Position numbers and translations under genes: made by a program. Positions 17,662 through 27,069 of a stretch of DNA of 47,113 nucleotides are shown here, piece after piece. Each line of letters starts with the position of its first letter. The first letter of the stretch is position 1. The stretch spans positions 1-47,113 of the forward strand of contig MVRP01000015.1 in assembly GCA_002067405.1 (NCBI GenBank), read 5' to 3'. Source of the DNA: Syntrophorhabdaceae bacterium PtaU1.Bin034 (GTDB lineage: Bacteria > Desulfobacterota_G > Syntrophorhabdia > Syntrophorhabdales > WCHB1-27). The notes under the pieces were generated by a model. That model saw only the letters and a list, made by a program, of their open reading frames with translations. It did no database searches and was not told the DNA's origin.

Positions 17662-19191
17662 TTACTCTATCGTTACCCGCATTATCTCAGCCAGTGACGT
17701 ATCGCCTGCCAGAGCCCTGTTGATACCATCCTGGCGAAGGGTGACCATTCCATCCCTGATCGCTTCCGCTTTTATCTCCTCGGATGAGGCCTTATTCTGG
17801 ACCATCTGTCTCAGCTTGCTGTTAAGCGTGAGGAGCTCAAATATACCTATTCTGCCCAGATAACCCGTGTTGAGGCATTCCGGACAGCCTTTTCCTTTGT
17901 ACACGACGGCACTTGAGCTGCCTTGGTAATCGTCCAGCAGCTTCCTCTCGAATTCCGTAGGCTCATACACCTCTCTGCAGTGGGGGCACAGCCTCCGGAC
18001 GAGCCGTTGTGCAAGAATAGCGGTGACGGACGAGGTGAGAAGATAGGGCTCTATTCCCATGTCTACCAGTCTTGTCAGGGCGCTTGCCGAATCATTGGTA
18101 TGAAGCGTGGAGAAGACCAAATGGCCGGTGAGGGCGGCCTGGATCGCGATCCTAGCTGTTTCTTCGTCCCGTATCTCGCCCACCATGATCACATCGGGGT
18201 CCTGCCGTAAAAAAGACCTCAGGGCCTTTGCAAAGTCCAGTTGTATTTTCGGGTTTACCTGTATCTGGCCGATACCCTGAAGAACGTACTCCACTGGATC
18301 TTCTACAGTGAGTATATTCTTCTCGGGCGTATTTATGTATTGAAGGACGGCATAGAGCGTGGTGGTCTTGCCGCTCCCGGTAGGGCCCGTCACGAGAAAC
18401 ACGCCCTGGGGACGGGTAATGAGTGAGACCATCTTTTTCTCAAACTCTCCCACCATACCTACGGAATCAAGTCCTATCAGGGCTGCTCCCCGGTCGAGCA
18501 ATCTCATGACAACCTGCTCGCCATAGGTAGAAGGGATGATCGACACCCTCACGTCTATCTCTTTTTCGTTGACCCGCACCTTAATCCTGCCATCCTGGGG
18601 AAGCCTTTTTTCCGCGACGTCAAGACCCGCCATAACCTTGATCCTGGAAACAATCGCATTTTGCGCACGCTTCGGAGGGGTGTACGTGTCGTAGAGAAGG
18701 CCGTCTATCCTGAAACGAACGCGCAAATCCTTCTCGAGAGGTTGAATATGGATGTCGCTTGCCCTATCCTTGACGGCAATAGTAAAAAGGAGATTGACCA
18801 GCTTGATGATAGGCGGTTCATTCGCCGCGTCATCGAGGAGGTCATGGCCGCTCGGGATCTCTTGGGCAATCTCCGTGAGGGCGCTTTCGCCGAGATCCTC
18901 GACTACGCCGATCACCACCTCTCTCCCCTGTTCTTCCCTGAATGTGTTGAGGTATTCGAGAAATTCTTCCTGGGGCACATATTTTTTTTCAAGGGGCATT
19001 CCGGAAAAAATGCTCAGCACATCGGCACCCGCTCCGTTTTCGCCCTCGCAGACCGCAACCACCAAAGTCGTCGGATCTTCCTTAAGGCCGAGCGGTACGA
19101 CGCCGTTCTTTTGAAAGAAAGAGTGGTGTATCCTGGCTATCCGGTTCGGTACCGGTAAAAGCTCCTTTTCGACAGTTGCTAATAATTCCAT
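17662..19191 (-). CDS. gspE: Type II secretion ATPase GspE
   Basis: A 509-residue hexameric secretion ATPase. It has an N1 domain (about 1-110), an N2 domain with ASDIHIQP, then Walker A GPTGSGKTT at 269-277 and an Asp box around VEDPVEY. Walker B (DPDVIMVGEIRDEE) is at 331-344 and the His box is at TGHLVFSTLHTND. The tetracysteine zinc motif C402/C405 ... C436/C439 marks GspE/PilB rather than PilT. Its ATG overlaps the gspD stop (TAATG at 19191), so translation is coupled. Confidence 0.97.
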   Translation of the reverse strand: MELLATVEKELLPVPNRIARIHHSFFQKNGVVPLGLKEDPTTLVVAVCEGENGAGADVLSIFSGMPLEKKYVPQEEFLEYLNTFREEQGREVVIGVVEDLGESALTEIAQEIPSGHDLLDDAANEPPIIKLVNLLFTIAVKDRASDIHIQPLEKDLRVRFRIDGLLYDTYTPPKRAQNAIVSRIKVMAGLDVAEKRLPQDGRIKVRVNEKEIDVRVSIIPSTYGEQVVMRLLDRGAALIGLDSVGMVGEFEKKMVSLITRPQGVFLVTGPTGSGKTTTLYAVLQYINTPEKNILTVEDPVEYVLQGIGQIQVNPKIQLDFAKALRSFLRQDPDVIMVGEIRDEETARIAIQAALTGHLVFSTLHTNDSASALTRLVDMGIEPYLLTSSVTAILAQRLVRRLCPHCREVYEPTEFERKLLDDYQGSSSAVVYKGKGCPECLNTGYLGRIGIFELLTLNSKLRQMVQNKASSEEIKAEAIRDGMVTLRQDGINRALAGDTSLAEIMRVTIE

Positions 19192-21098
19192 TATTCCGTT
19201 CCCCGTTGCGGCACAAGTAACTTTTGTTGCTGGGACTTCTTCTCGTCGCTGATCTTCTGAAGTGTTTCGGAGTCATAGATTATTCGAGGAGTAAGAAATA
19301 CCAACAGATTTATCCTTGACGAGCTCTTGTTGGTGTACTGGAAGAGGCGTCCCAGTAAAGGGATATGCCGGAGAAACGGCACCCCCTGCTCGTTGTCTGT
19401 TGAGTTGTCCTGGATGAGACCGCTGATCACGATGGTCTGCGAATCCCTTACCCCCACTGTTGTCTTTGTAGATCTTTTCTGGGTGGTCGGCGCCGGCTGC
19501 AGACCGGAACCCACCTGAGCGAGCGTCGAGGTAATAACCGTCACTTCGGTGAAGATGTTGAGGTAGACGAGACCGTCTCTGTTTATATAGGGCTTCACCT
19601 TTAGCTTGACACCCACGTCACGGTAGTCAAAATTGGTGATAGGGTTGCCTGCCGCATCCAATCTCACACTCGTCGTATAAGGGGTGTTGGACCCCACGAG
19701 GACTTCGGCCTCTTCGTTATTGACAGTCAGAAGCTGAGGGGTGGAGAGTATATTCCCTTTTTGGTCGGAAGCTACCGCCTGCACGAAAGCCTGCACGCTC
19801 GGGAACGTTACCCCTCCGAACTGGATGGTGCTTCCGACGACACCGAGATTGAATCCCGGCTTCAATGCGCTGAGGGCCGTTGCTGCATTCTCCTGTGCAA
19901 GGCCCGAGGCGAGCGGCACCAAAGCGCCGCCGGATGAGGAGTCAGTACTGATAATATTGCCTCCGAGTATCTTTGTGCCGTCTTTTGAACCGCCCAGAGC
20001 CCACTCGACACCGAGGGTCTCACCCTTATCGAGTGACAACTCCACAATTGCAGCCTCGACAAGCACCTGAGGCCTGAACTGATCTATTTCCTCAATAATC
20101 CGTCTTATCTCTCTCGTGTCTTCAGGAGGAGCACTGATCAAAAGTGAGTTCGTGGCGGGGTAAGAAGTGACAAAAATCTTCTCTTTCGGCGTTTGCGCCT
20201 TCTTCCCTTCGGCCAGAAGCGCCTGCAATGCCTTGGCGAGATCCGCTGCGTTTGTATGTTGAACGTTATAAACTTCTATTCCCGAAAGCTGTCTTGATAC
20301 GGGAAGATCGACTTGGGCGATCAGATTCCTTAACCTCTGCAGATTTGATGAGGTGTCGATCATGATAAGGGAATTGGCGGAAGGCACGCTTGCCAGGTAA
20401 GCGTCTCGCGACATGAGAGGCCTGAAGATGCCGACCATAGTGTTGGAATCGAGATATTCGAGAGGGTGGACGAGGGTGGCAACCTTCTCTTCGGGCGAAA
20501 GATCCATAAATTTCGCCCTGTCCAGCGTTTCGACCGCCATTCCTTTTGCATCGGCGGCGCGCACGATCTTGTATACCTCGGGTGTTGCAATTACCGTGAA
20601 GCCGTAGTAGTTGAGGACGCTCTCGAAGACCCGGAACACCTCTTCTTTCGTAAGGCTTTTTGGCGAGAGCACCGTTACTCTGCCTTTGACGACCGCCTCA
20701 TCATACACGAAGTTCTTGCCCATGATGTTGCTTACAAACCTGATGAGATCACGAAGCTCTATGTTATCGAACTGCATCTGGACAAGGCCTCCCGAAGGGG
20801 GAACACGAGACGGCGCGGCAGCCCGCGGTTGTCCGGGGGACCTGACGGGCTGGCCAGGTTCAGCAGGTTGGGGACCCGTGCCTGAAGGTGGGGCCGGCGA
20901 CGGAGGAGCAGTCCGGGGTTCGGCCGGTTCGGAAGGGGCTTCGGAAGGAGGCGAGATGACCTGGGCCTGAGCTATCCGACCGCCGGGTAGTACGTTGAAA
21001 ACAGGTGCGTTAACGGTCTTCCCCTGAATTGCAGGAGGAAGGGCAACAAGAATCGCAAGAGCACAGAGTATTGCCGGGAACGCTGATTGTACGCGCAA
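19191..21098 (-). CDS. gspD: Type II secretion outer-membrane secretin GspD
   Basis: A 635-residue secretin. A signal peptide (about 1-26) is followed by a Pro/Ala/Ser-rich stretch (about 48-105). Next is the N0 domain (MQFDNIELRDLIRFVSNIMGK, about 107), the N1-N3 ring domains with repeated VYNVQHTNAADLAKAL-type folds, and the C-terminal secretin barrel ending with VPFLRHIPLLGRLF and LLVFLTPRIIYD. It forms the multimeric outer-membrane pore. The low-complexity linker between signal peptide and N0 is unusual. It starts 17 bases after gspC. Confidence 0.96.
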   Translation of the reverse strand: MRVQSAFPAILCALAILVALPPAIQGKTVNAPVFNVLPGGRIAQAQVISPPSEAPSEPAEPRTAPPSPAPPSGTGPQPAEPGQPVRSPGQPRAAAPSRVPPSGGLVQMQFDNIELRDLIRFVSNIMGKNFVYDEAVVKGRVTVLSPKSLTKEEVFRVFESVLNYYGFTVIATPEVYKIVRAADAKGMAVETLDRAKFMDLSPEEKVATLVHPLEYLDSNTMVGIFRPLMSRDAYLASVPSANSLIMIDTSSNLQRLRNLIAQVDLPVSRQLSGIEVYNVQHTNAADLAKALQALLAEGKKAQTPKEKIFVTSYPATNSLLISAPPEDTREIRRIIEEIDQFRPQVLVEAAIVELSLDKGETLGVEWALGGSKDGTKILGGNIISTDSSSGGALVPLASGLAQENAATALSALKPGFNLGVVGSTIQFGGVTFPSVQAFVQAVASDQKGNILSTPQLLTVNNEEAEVLVGSNTPYTTSVRLDAAGNPITNFDYRDVGVKLKVKPYINRDGLVYLNIFTEVTVITSTLAQVGSGLQPAPTTQKRSTKTTVGVRDSQTIVISGLIQDNSTDNEQGVPFLRHIPLLGRLFQYTNKSSSRINLLVFLTPRIIYDSETLQKISDEKKSQQQKLLVPQRGTE

Positions 21099-21115
21099 TT
21101 GACTCCCCTCCCATC

Positions 21116-22114
21116 TTATCTTATTTCGTAACGGAGAGTTTCCTCTTTGCCTCTCCGCATAACCTTAACCTCAAAACGAGTGGCGTTCTTGAGTGCTTCG
21201 TAGACCTTGTTCATGTCTCCAGTAGAGCTGAGTCTGTGGCCGTTCACTTCCTGCAGGGTGTCGTCGGCTGCTATGCCCATCTTTTGGGCAATGCTCCCTT
21301 TGTCGACGGCCACCACCTTCAACCCGTCGGCGGCAGCCTTCACCGCAATGGAAGACATGATTACATTATTGTCTACCTTCAGTTTTTCTGCCAGGGATTT
21401 CGAGATGAGGGTGACATTACCGTCTCTTCGTATCTCTTTTCCGAGGTCCATCTTGGCAATGTTTTGTCCTGAGGGCGTCGCCCGGGGTCGGGCAGCAACC
21501 GGAGAGGCCGGCATGCCGGGGGCACGCTCGTATGTGGATGAGAAGAGCTTGAGAACTGCGGCAAAATCTCCCTTTTCAAGTTTGATCGAGTCCTTCCGAA
21601 TCTCTTTCACCGCAAGACCCCTTTCGACCACCTCTCCTATCTCGTATACCCAGACCCCTTTCGCTCCTCCCCGGTCTATAACCGCATAATGGTCTTTCTT
21701 CTGCACGCCCAGCATGACTCCCTTCAGGGCCATTGTCTTGATTATTGCAGTCAGCGCCTCTTCCTCCAACTCCTTCTCGGTTTTCGGTTTCGGGATCTCG
21801 ATCTGCAATTTTGCCCTGAACAGATTTCTTTCCGTAATGGACTTGTAATCGGGCTCGGATGAAACGGAAGTCTGGCTGCTGCTCGTTTGCCCTTCGGGAA
21901 AGGAAGGGGTCTGAGGTCCCACCGGGACCTTCAGCATAGAAGCATTGATGGCTATCAGGACAATGATACCGAAGGTTATTCCCGCGAGGGTCGAGACGCC
22001 GAAAAATACCAGCTTGCTGCCGTTATTTGTCGTATTCTCTCTCAACACGGATCTCCCTTCGATCCTGTCTCTCACTCCTGATTTTAGGAAGTTCATCCTC
22101 TCTTGCCAGTCCAT
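21116..22114 (-). CDS. gspC: Type II secretion protein GspC (PDZ domain)
   Basis: A 332-residue inner-membrane protein linking the platform to the secretin. It has a cytoplasmic N-terminus, one membrane helix (about 36-57) and a homology region with YKSITERNLFRAKL (about 90-175) that contacts GspD. The C-terminal PDZ domain (about 240-330) includes AADDTLQEVNGHRLSS. Ribosome binding signals before 22114 are weak; an internal ATG six codons later is an alternative. A candidate promoter lies in the 131-base gap upstream. Confidence 0.93.
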   Translation of the reverse strand: MDWQERMNFLKSGVRDRIEGRSVLRENTTNNGSKLVFFGVSTLAGITFGIIVLIAINASMLKVPVGPQTPSFPEGQTSSSQTSVSSEPDYKSITERNLFRAKLQIEIPKPKTEKELEEEALTAIIKTMALKGVMLGVQKKDHYAVIDRGGAKGVWVYEIGEVVERGLAVKEIRKDSIKLEKGDFAAVLKLFSSTYERAPGMPASPVAARPRATPSGQNIAKMDLGKEIRRDGNVTLISKSLAEKLKVDNNVIMSSIAVKAAADGLKVVAVDKGSIAQKMGIAADDTLQEVNGHRLSSTGDMNKVYEALKNATRFEVKVMRRGKEETLRYEIR

Positions 22115-22191
22115 ATTTTATCAGCTTGGTATTTGAAACCCGTTTGCAACACCGGTTAAGCGTTTGTTTTTGAGAGCATTTACCGTTGCCT

Positions 22192-22220
22192 ATACTACAA
22201 CATCACCCCTCCTTTGTCAA
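22192..22220 (-). promoter_or_regulatory. Candidate internal promoter before gspC
   Basis: TTGACA (complement of 22215-22220) and TAGTAT (complement of 22192-22197) are 17 bases apart on the minus strand, in the only sizeable gap of the T2SS block. It would drive gspCDEFGHI separately from the upstream JKLMN genes. Confidence 0.5.
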
Positions 22221-22245
22221 ACAAAGGCCAAGGAATTGCAATACC

Positions 22246-23115
22246 TTATCTTGCCCCGGCCCCACTGCCCGTATCCGGTCCGGAGATCGTCACATCAGGC
22301 GCTGCCCGGTTTCCTCTTATCGTGATGATGCCCTTGCCTTTCAAGGGGAAAGCAGGCGACAAAGACTCGTAGGAGAGCTTGAGATCCATGTGCTCCATTT
22401 CCCCTGTTTCCACCACACCGTTGCCTTTCAGGGAAACGGCCTCACTGTTGACCGCAATTCTGCTGAGGTCGATGCGCGTTCCGTCCATTTTCCCTTCAAG
22501 GAAGATTTCTTTGTACGGTATTATCAACCTCGGCAGATTTTTAATCTGAAGATCTCTTATCTCTCCGGCTTTCAGGTTGAGCCGGAAAGACCCGACCTGC
22601 TTGTCCGGCTTTGTAAGAGGCACCTCTTTTTTGATAACACCGTCGAGAATCCCTGTTATGCCCTTGAACGATCCCAGTGCCCCTTCAGGCGCTTTCCCGA
22701 TATCGACATGTTCGAACTTGAGAAGGATGTCAGGGTTGGCGGGACCGGTAACAGGAACCCCGTCCACCGTGCACCGGAGGACGCCGCCATAAAGAACTGC
22801 GCGCGAATAGACCACCAGTTTTCCCTTTACCAGAGACAGGGGGTTCCAGGAGATATCGATCTTCGACAATTCGAACGGAGCCATCCGGCCCGTGTTTGCC
22901 TCCGGCTGAAGGGAAAGCCTGGATGCCCTGACACCCATTATTTTCATACTCACCCCTTCAAGAGAGACCGCTGTCCTGCTTCCCCCGACCACATTGTGAA
23001 GCGCGATCTTAAGCGCTCTCTGGTAGGGGAAGAAGAGATAGATCACGACCGCCGTGACAAAGACGCCCCATAAGACAACGCCTGAAAAAAAGAGGACCCT
23101 TTTTCGCTTAACCAT
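22246..23115 (-). CDS. gspN: Type II secretion protein GspN
   Basis: A 289-residue GspN-like protein: one N-terminal membrane helix (about 8-28), then a periplasmic beta-rich domain with repeated amphipathic strands (VSLEGVSMKIMGVRASRLSL, DISWNPLSLVKGKL). GspN is an accessory, non-universal T2SS component of unclear function, common in deltaproteobacteria. It overlaps gspM by 8 bases. Confidence 0.85.
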   Translation of the reverse strand: MVKRKRVLFFSGVVLWGVFVTAVVIYLFFPYQRALKIALHNVVGGSRTAVSLEGVSMKIMGVRASRLSLQPEANTGRMAPFELSKIDISWNPLSLVKGKLVVYSRAVLYGGVLRCTVDGVPVTGPANPDILLKFEHVDIGKAPEGALGSFKGITGILDGVIKKEVPLTKPDKQVGSFRLNLKAGEIRDLQIKNLPRLIIPYKEIFLEGKMDGTRIDLSRIAVNSEAVSLKGNGVVETGEMEHMDLKLSYESLSPAFPLKGKGIITIRGNRAAPDVTISGPDTGSGAGAR

Positions 23116-23626
23116 GGGAGTGCCTCTCCATTATCGTCGCCTGCATGTCCAGCGTCGTGGGATTGGCTGCGGGAAGTGAGAGGCGCATTTTTCCGACATA
23201 GAGGCCTGAGTTTTGAACAGCCTTGACAAAAGCCACTATTTCACCCAGCGGCGCTCCGGTAATCCTGAGCTCAACAACCATTTGCTGTGCTCCTTTCTCT
23301 TCCTTGGCGCTCCCCGGCTGGAGCATGGCCAGGTTCCCACCCACAAAGTTCTTCTTTACCATCTCCTCTACAAGGCCGAGCGAGACCGTCTGAACTTCTG
23401 CCTTTTTCGAGGCCGTCTTATCGTATGTCCGCTTCTTCGTTTCGTACGCCTCTTTCAGGCGAATAACGGAAGAGAGATCCTTCTGCTTCAGCAGTATCTG
23501 TTTTTCCACGAGACGGGTATCCTGCTTCAAAAAATACGTCGAGACAGCGGCAATGAGGAATATCGCCAAAAAAACCAGGACGTATACCCTCTCCGGTATG
23601 GCCTTGAGCTTATCTAAGATTTTCAC
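23108..23626 (-). CDS. gspM: Type II secretion protein GspM
   Basis: A 172-residue bitopic inner-membrane protein: a short cytoplasmic N-terminus, one helix (about 13-30), a coiled coil (LVEKQILLKQKDLSSVIRLKEAYETKKRTYDK) and a periplasmic ferredoxin-like domain. Family identity comes mostly from position between gspL and gspN and this architecture. GspM pairs with GspL in the inner-membrane platform. Overlaps gspL by 4 bases. Confidence 0.85.
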   Translation of the reverse strand: MKILDKLKAIPERVYVLVFLAIFLIAAVSTYFLKQDTRLVEKQILLKQKDLSSVIRLKEAYETKKRTYDKTASKKAEVQTVSLGLVEEMVKKNFVGGNLAMLQPGSAKEEKGAQQMVVELRITGAPLGEIVAFVKAVQNSGLYVGKMRLSLPAANPTTLDMQATIMERHSHG

Positions 23627-24924
23627 AACCGGCCTCGCAACCTGAATTTCACCTGCTTATTCGCCGCCAGTTCCAGGTTCTGCATGTCCACCTGGGAGAC
23701 CCCTTTCATCTGTTCTATGCCGACCTTGATCTTTTCAACGGAAGCGAAGGAGACGGTGGTTCCTGAAATGGTAAACTCCTTCTCGTCCGACACAAACTCG
23801 TGTACTTTAACATCCAGGTCGGCGGGTATTTTGCTGCTTATCTGATCCAATACAGCCAATGGGTTATTTGCCGCGCCGATTGATCCCGGTTCCGCTTCAA
23901 GGGCTTTGATCTTGTCCCGGAATGCCTTGACCGTGTCTTTGACAGGGGGTGATTTGGGGAATGCGAGCTTATAGATCCGCATGGGCTCCGAGCTAAGGTA
24001 CCGGTAAGTTCGCTCTTTGAAGTAATAGTCCAGGTAGAAGAGACCGAGGACGAAGAGACCGAGGGCAGCCAATGCTGCAGAAATGCGGAGCCCCGCCTTT
24101 GTCGAGAGGAAAGCATATTGTTGCCTGAGGCCCGTCAGATTGATCTCGCCTTTCGGCTTTATCGACAAAAGGGCTGCGCCTATGCCCGGCCACAGCCATT
24201 CGGGCGCTTCTCCGTTATGCAGTAATCTGCCGAGGCGCGGCGTGTCTATATGGAGGTGAAATGTCTTTTCGATCTCTTCCTTGAGTGATGCCGCATCCTC
24301 ACTGTCGCTGATCATTATCCAGGAAAGGGGATTGAAGTCTTTGTTGTTCAGCATTTCTCTCACGGCATCGGTCAGCCCGTCCGATTGGGGCAAGTGAAAG
24401 AACTGTCGAATATAACAGACATTATCTTCCTTGAAGCCCATTATCACAGTCGAATTACCGTTCACATGAATAAAGGCGAAGTCCTTTTTGTGAATCACTC
24501 CGAACCATTTCAGGGCATAAAGGACCGACAGGCTCTGAAGGGTCGTGATGCTTGTATGCTTGTCCGTACGGAACTCTTCGAGTACCGTGTTAGGGACGGC
24601 GGCTGCAAGAACACCGCCCCTTGTGGTCTCGACAAAATCGACTGATATATCTTCCGTTGAGAGAGGCAGCCTCTCTTCAAGCTCATTACCGATAACCATC
24701 CTGATCTTGCGCTTATCGGAAAAAGGGAAAGACAGATTAAACAGGTATCCGTACCCGTTTTCGAGTGCAACTCCATAGCCCTTCTCTCCCACGAGTTGCT
24801 TCAGTTCCGGGAGGCTTTTCCCGGAATGCACCCTTAGCTCGGATATCTCTTTTTCCCGTACGTCAAATGTTACCCCATACCAGCCCTCTTTACTCTGGAC
24901 GAGGGCCGATCCCTTCCTTTTCAA
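23623..24924 (-). CDS. gspL: Type II secretion protein GspL
   Basis: A 433-residue protein with a cytoplasmic actin-like domain (about 1-260) that binds GspE, a membrane helix (about 277-297) and a periplasmic ferredoxin-like domain with a coiled coil. The IRMVIGNELEERLPLS segment is typical of GspL/PilM. It overlaps gspK upstream and gspM downstream by 4 bases each. Confidence 0.9.
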   Translation of the reverse strand: MKRKGSALVQSKEGWYGVTFDVREKEISELRVHSGKSLPELKQLVGEKGYGVALENGYGYLFNLSFPFSDKRKIRMVIGNELEERLPLSTEDISVDFVETTRGGVLAAAVPNTVLEEFRTDKHTSITTLQSLSVLYALKWFGVIHKKDFAFIHVNGNSTVIMGFKEDNVCYIRQFFHLPQSDGLTDAVREMLNNKDFNPLSWIMISDSEDAASLKEEIEKTFHLHIDTPRLGRLLHNGEAPEWLWPGIGAALLSIKPKGEINLTGLRQQYAFLSTKAGLRISAALAALGLFVLGLFYLDYYFKERTYRYLSSEPMRIYKLAFPKSPPVKDTVKAFRDKIKALEAEPGSIGAANNPLAVLDQISSKIPADLDVKVHEFVSDEKEFTISGTTVSFASVEKIKVGIEQMKGVSQVDMQNLELAANKQVKFRLRGRL

Positions 24925-26027
24925 AACTCCCTCCAGGAAATGGTTGCGACGGTCGAGCCGTCTCTTTTGAGAAGTGCCTCTACGTTCTTGACGACTTTAC
25001 CTATAGTATACCTGCTGTTAACGGTAAAGAAAGCAGAATTTACTTTGATAAGCGGAGCCATCTTGCCGGCCTGATCCTGACTTATCTTGACAGCAAAGGT
25101 CACCTCCTGAATGTTCGTAAGTTCGTGCTGTTCACGATACTGCGCCAGGTTCTCCAGGTCACTGTCGCTCAGTGGCTGGGCGAAACCGGTTGTCTCGGTG
25201 CCCAGAACGGCGTAGAGAACCTCTAACGGGGCGGTGTTGATGTTTATCTTACCGTCGGTAGGAGCTATCGTCAAATAGTCCTTCAGCTTTGCATCTATCA
25301 CAAGTTCCTTGTCGAATCCTTTTATCAGGAGCAGTTCATCGAGCGAATCGAGAGGGCCGTTCTTGCAACGGTAGCCCTGCTGCTTGTAATAGTGGTCTTC
25401 TGCACCCTCACTCCCTGTCACTTCATCGTTGGAGTCCAGCCAGTCAATCAGGGCGTCAACGATCTCCGGTTTACCCCCCAATCGTGTAATGAGGCTCTTC
25501 AATCTCTTTTCGAGGTCTCTGTCGATGTCGTCGTTAGTAACCTTTTTCTCCGTGGTAGTGCCGGTCTTGCTTACAGTCCCGCTTGCCTCTTTGATCCCGG
25601 ATTCCTTGGCGGTCGTTTCCTTTGCTGCAGTCGGATCAACGGCTATCCCCACCAGGTTATTGATCGGGATTTTTCCGTCTTCGTCGACAGTATTGACGTT
25701 CAGGATCCCCTCGGCAATCGCAAGTCCGGGAAAGGCCATTCCCCATTTATCTTTCCGCGAATCATACACCGCATCGTCCTCCTTCAGAATACCCATTACG
25801 CCTTCAACCCCGGAGTGGGCTATCCTCAGCGCCTGAACGGAGTTCCTGAAATTCTCCGCCTGAATCAGGTTGAGCTGCACCTTTGAGTTGAATGCCAGTA
25901 CCAGCGGAAAAAGGAGCGCAATCACAAGAAGGACGGTGACGAGTATAAAACCGCCTTCGTTAGAGAGAGCTTTGCACGCTTTCTTCGGCCGTGAATTTTC
26001 TATTTTCCCCTTTTGCATCGACCACAT
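24921..26027 (-). CDS. gspK: Type II secretion minor pseudopilin GspK
   Basis: A 368-residue tip pseudopilin. The cleavage site is GG|FILVTVLLV (after G26), and the mature +5 residue is Thr instead of Glu, the hallmark of GspK. The large globular domain contains the helix-hairpin-helix-like IVDALIDWLDSNDEVTGSEGAEDHYY region and INTAPLEVLYAVL. GspK caps the pseudopilus. The first ATG (26027) overlaps gspJ by 68 bases; a second in-frame ATG at 26018 is possible, and neither has a clear ribosome binding site. Confidence 0.92.
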   Translation of the reverse strand: MWSMQKGKIENSRPKKACKALSNEGGFILVTVLLVIALLFPLVLAFNSKVQLNLIQAENFRNSVQALRIAHSGVEGVMGILKEDDAVYDSRKDKWGMAFPGLAIAEGILNVNTVDEDGKIPINNLVGIAVDPTAAKETTAKESGIKEASGTVSKTGTTTEKKVTNDDIDRDLEKRLKSLITRLGGKPEIVDALIDWLDSNDEVTGSEGAEDHYYKQQGYRCKNGPLDSLDELLLIKGFDKELVIDAKLKDYLTIAPTDGKININTAPLEVLYAVLGTETTGFAQPLSDSDLENLAQYREQHELTNIQEVTFAVKISQDQAGKMAPLIKVNSAFFTVNSRYTIGKVVKNVEALLKRDGSTVATISWREF

Positions 26028-26559
26028 CGACAGTAACTCTTATTTGTTTGGGCAAGGTCGCGGACGAGCCCGAATCCCATTTGGTGACCCATTCAGTGCC
26101 GTTAAAGAACTCCAGGTGAAAGCTGCTTATTATTCTTGAGACCTCAAAAACCTTCGCTGTCTCGTCGAGCGGATTGTTCAGGTCCTTCGATTCCTTTCTT
26201 ATGAGGATCATCCGGTCTTTGTCGTCTGCGATGAGCGCATACCCCACTCTTCTCAATTTCAGCCTGTCCGTTTCAAGGCCTGCCGTGGTGACGAACTCTA
26301 TTTCTCCTAAAGATCGCCCCTCAACAATGTCGCTCTTTCCGACCACGGGGTAGCGGGCAGCGCTCACTCCGCGAATATCCTTTTTTATCAACTCGCACAA
26401 CATCCTCCCCGTCTCCAGCGCTTCCTGCCCTTCGCTTGCCGCATCGATCGACCGGTTTATGGAGAAGTAAGTCCAGTAGACCGCGGTCAGGAGGAGTGCG
26501 GAAAGAGACATGGCAAGGAGAACTTCAACAAGGGTGAATCCTCTATTTCCGGCGGTCAT
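25960..26559 (-). CDS. gspJ: Type II secretion minor pseudopilin GspJ
   Basis: A 199-residue pseudopilin with cleavage site RG|FTLVEVLLA (after G7, Glu at +5) and a soluble domain with GMLCELIKKDIRG-like helix and beta strands typical of GspJ. Overlaps the DUF192 gene by 4 bases upstream and gspK downstream. Confidence 0.9.
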   Translation of the reverse strand: MTAGNRGFTLVEVLLAMSLSALLLTAVYWTYFSINRSIDAASEGQEALETGRMLCELIKKDIRGVSAARYPVVGKSDIVEGRSLGEIEFVTTAGLETDRLKLRRVGYALIADDKDRMILIRKESKDLNNPLDETAKVFEVSRIISSFHLEFFNGTEWVTKWDSGSSATLPKQIRVTVDVVDAKGENRKFTAEESVQSSL

Positions 26560-27059
26560 TTTTGAAAGACCCTCTCACGTTTCACATCCTTCTCAACCGT
26601 TACCCGGTCGCCCGTTTTGATGCGATGCTTTACGGCAAATCCCTGATTTACCTCCACGGCGTACCTTGCCGGGCTCCGTGACACATAGACGGGACAGAGG
26701 TCAGGGTTTTCTTTCAGGCATGGTGACATATCCTGCATATCGACGATCCTAAATGACTCATCAAGGAAGATGACCGTAAGGGGTACCAGCGTGTTCCGCA
26801 TCCAGAAGGAGAGGTAGCCCGGCTCTTCGAAGTAGAATATCATGGCCTCTTTCTCTCCCAACGATTTACGAAACATCAACCCCCTGGCCCTTGTATCCGG
26901 CGAATCCGCTTTCTCGGCGATAACCGATACACGGGCAGGGCTAAAGATCAGTCTCTCCTTTTTCATCCCGGTCGGCTCCGTTCCGAAGGCATGCGAAAGA
27001 AAAGAGAAGAGTATTGCAGTGGCAACGAAAACTCCCCATTTGGCTATATGTCGATGCAT
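26556..27059 (-). CDS. Exported DUF192 family protein
   Basis: A 167-residue protein with a signal peptide (about 1-26) and the DUF192 fold: TRARGLMFRKSLGEKEAMIFYF, FWMRNTLVPLTVIFLDE, and PARYAVEVNQGFAVKH near the end. Function of the family is unknown. It sits 10 bases after the MFS gene and overlaps gspJ by 4 bases, so it is co-expressed with T2SS genes; whether it helps secretion is open. Confidence 0.9.
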   Translation of the reverse strand: MHRHIAKWGVFVATAILFSFLSHAFGTEPTGMKKERLIFSPARVSVIAEKADSPDTRARGLMFRKSLGEKEAMIFYFEEPGYLSFWMRNTLVPLTVIFLDESFRIVDMQDMSPCLKENPDLCPVYVSRSPARYAVEVNQGFAVKHRIKTGDRVTVEKDVKRERVFQK

Positions 27060-27069
27060 TATTTCGGCC

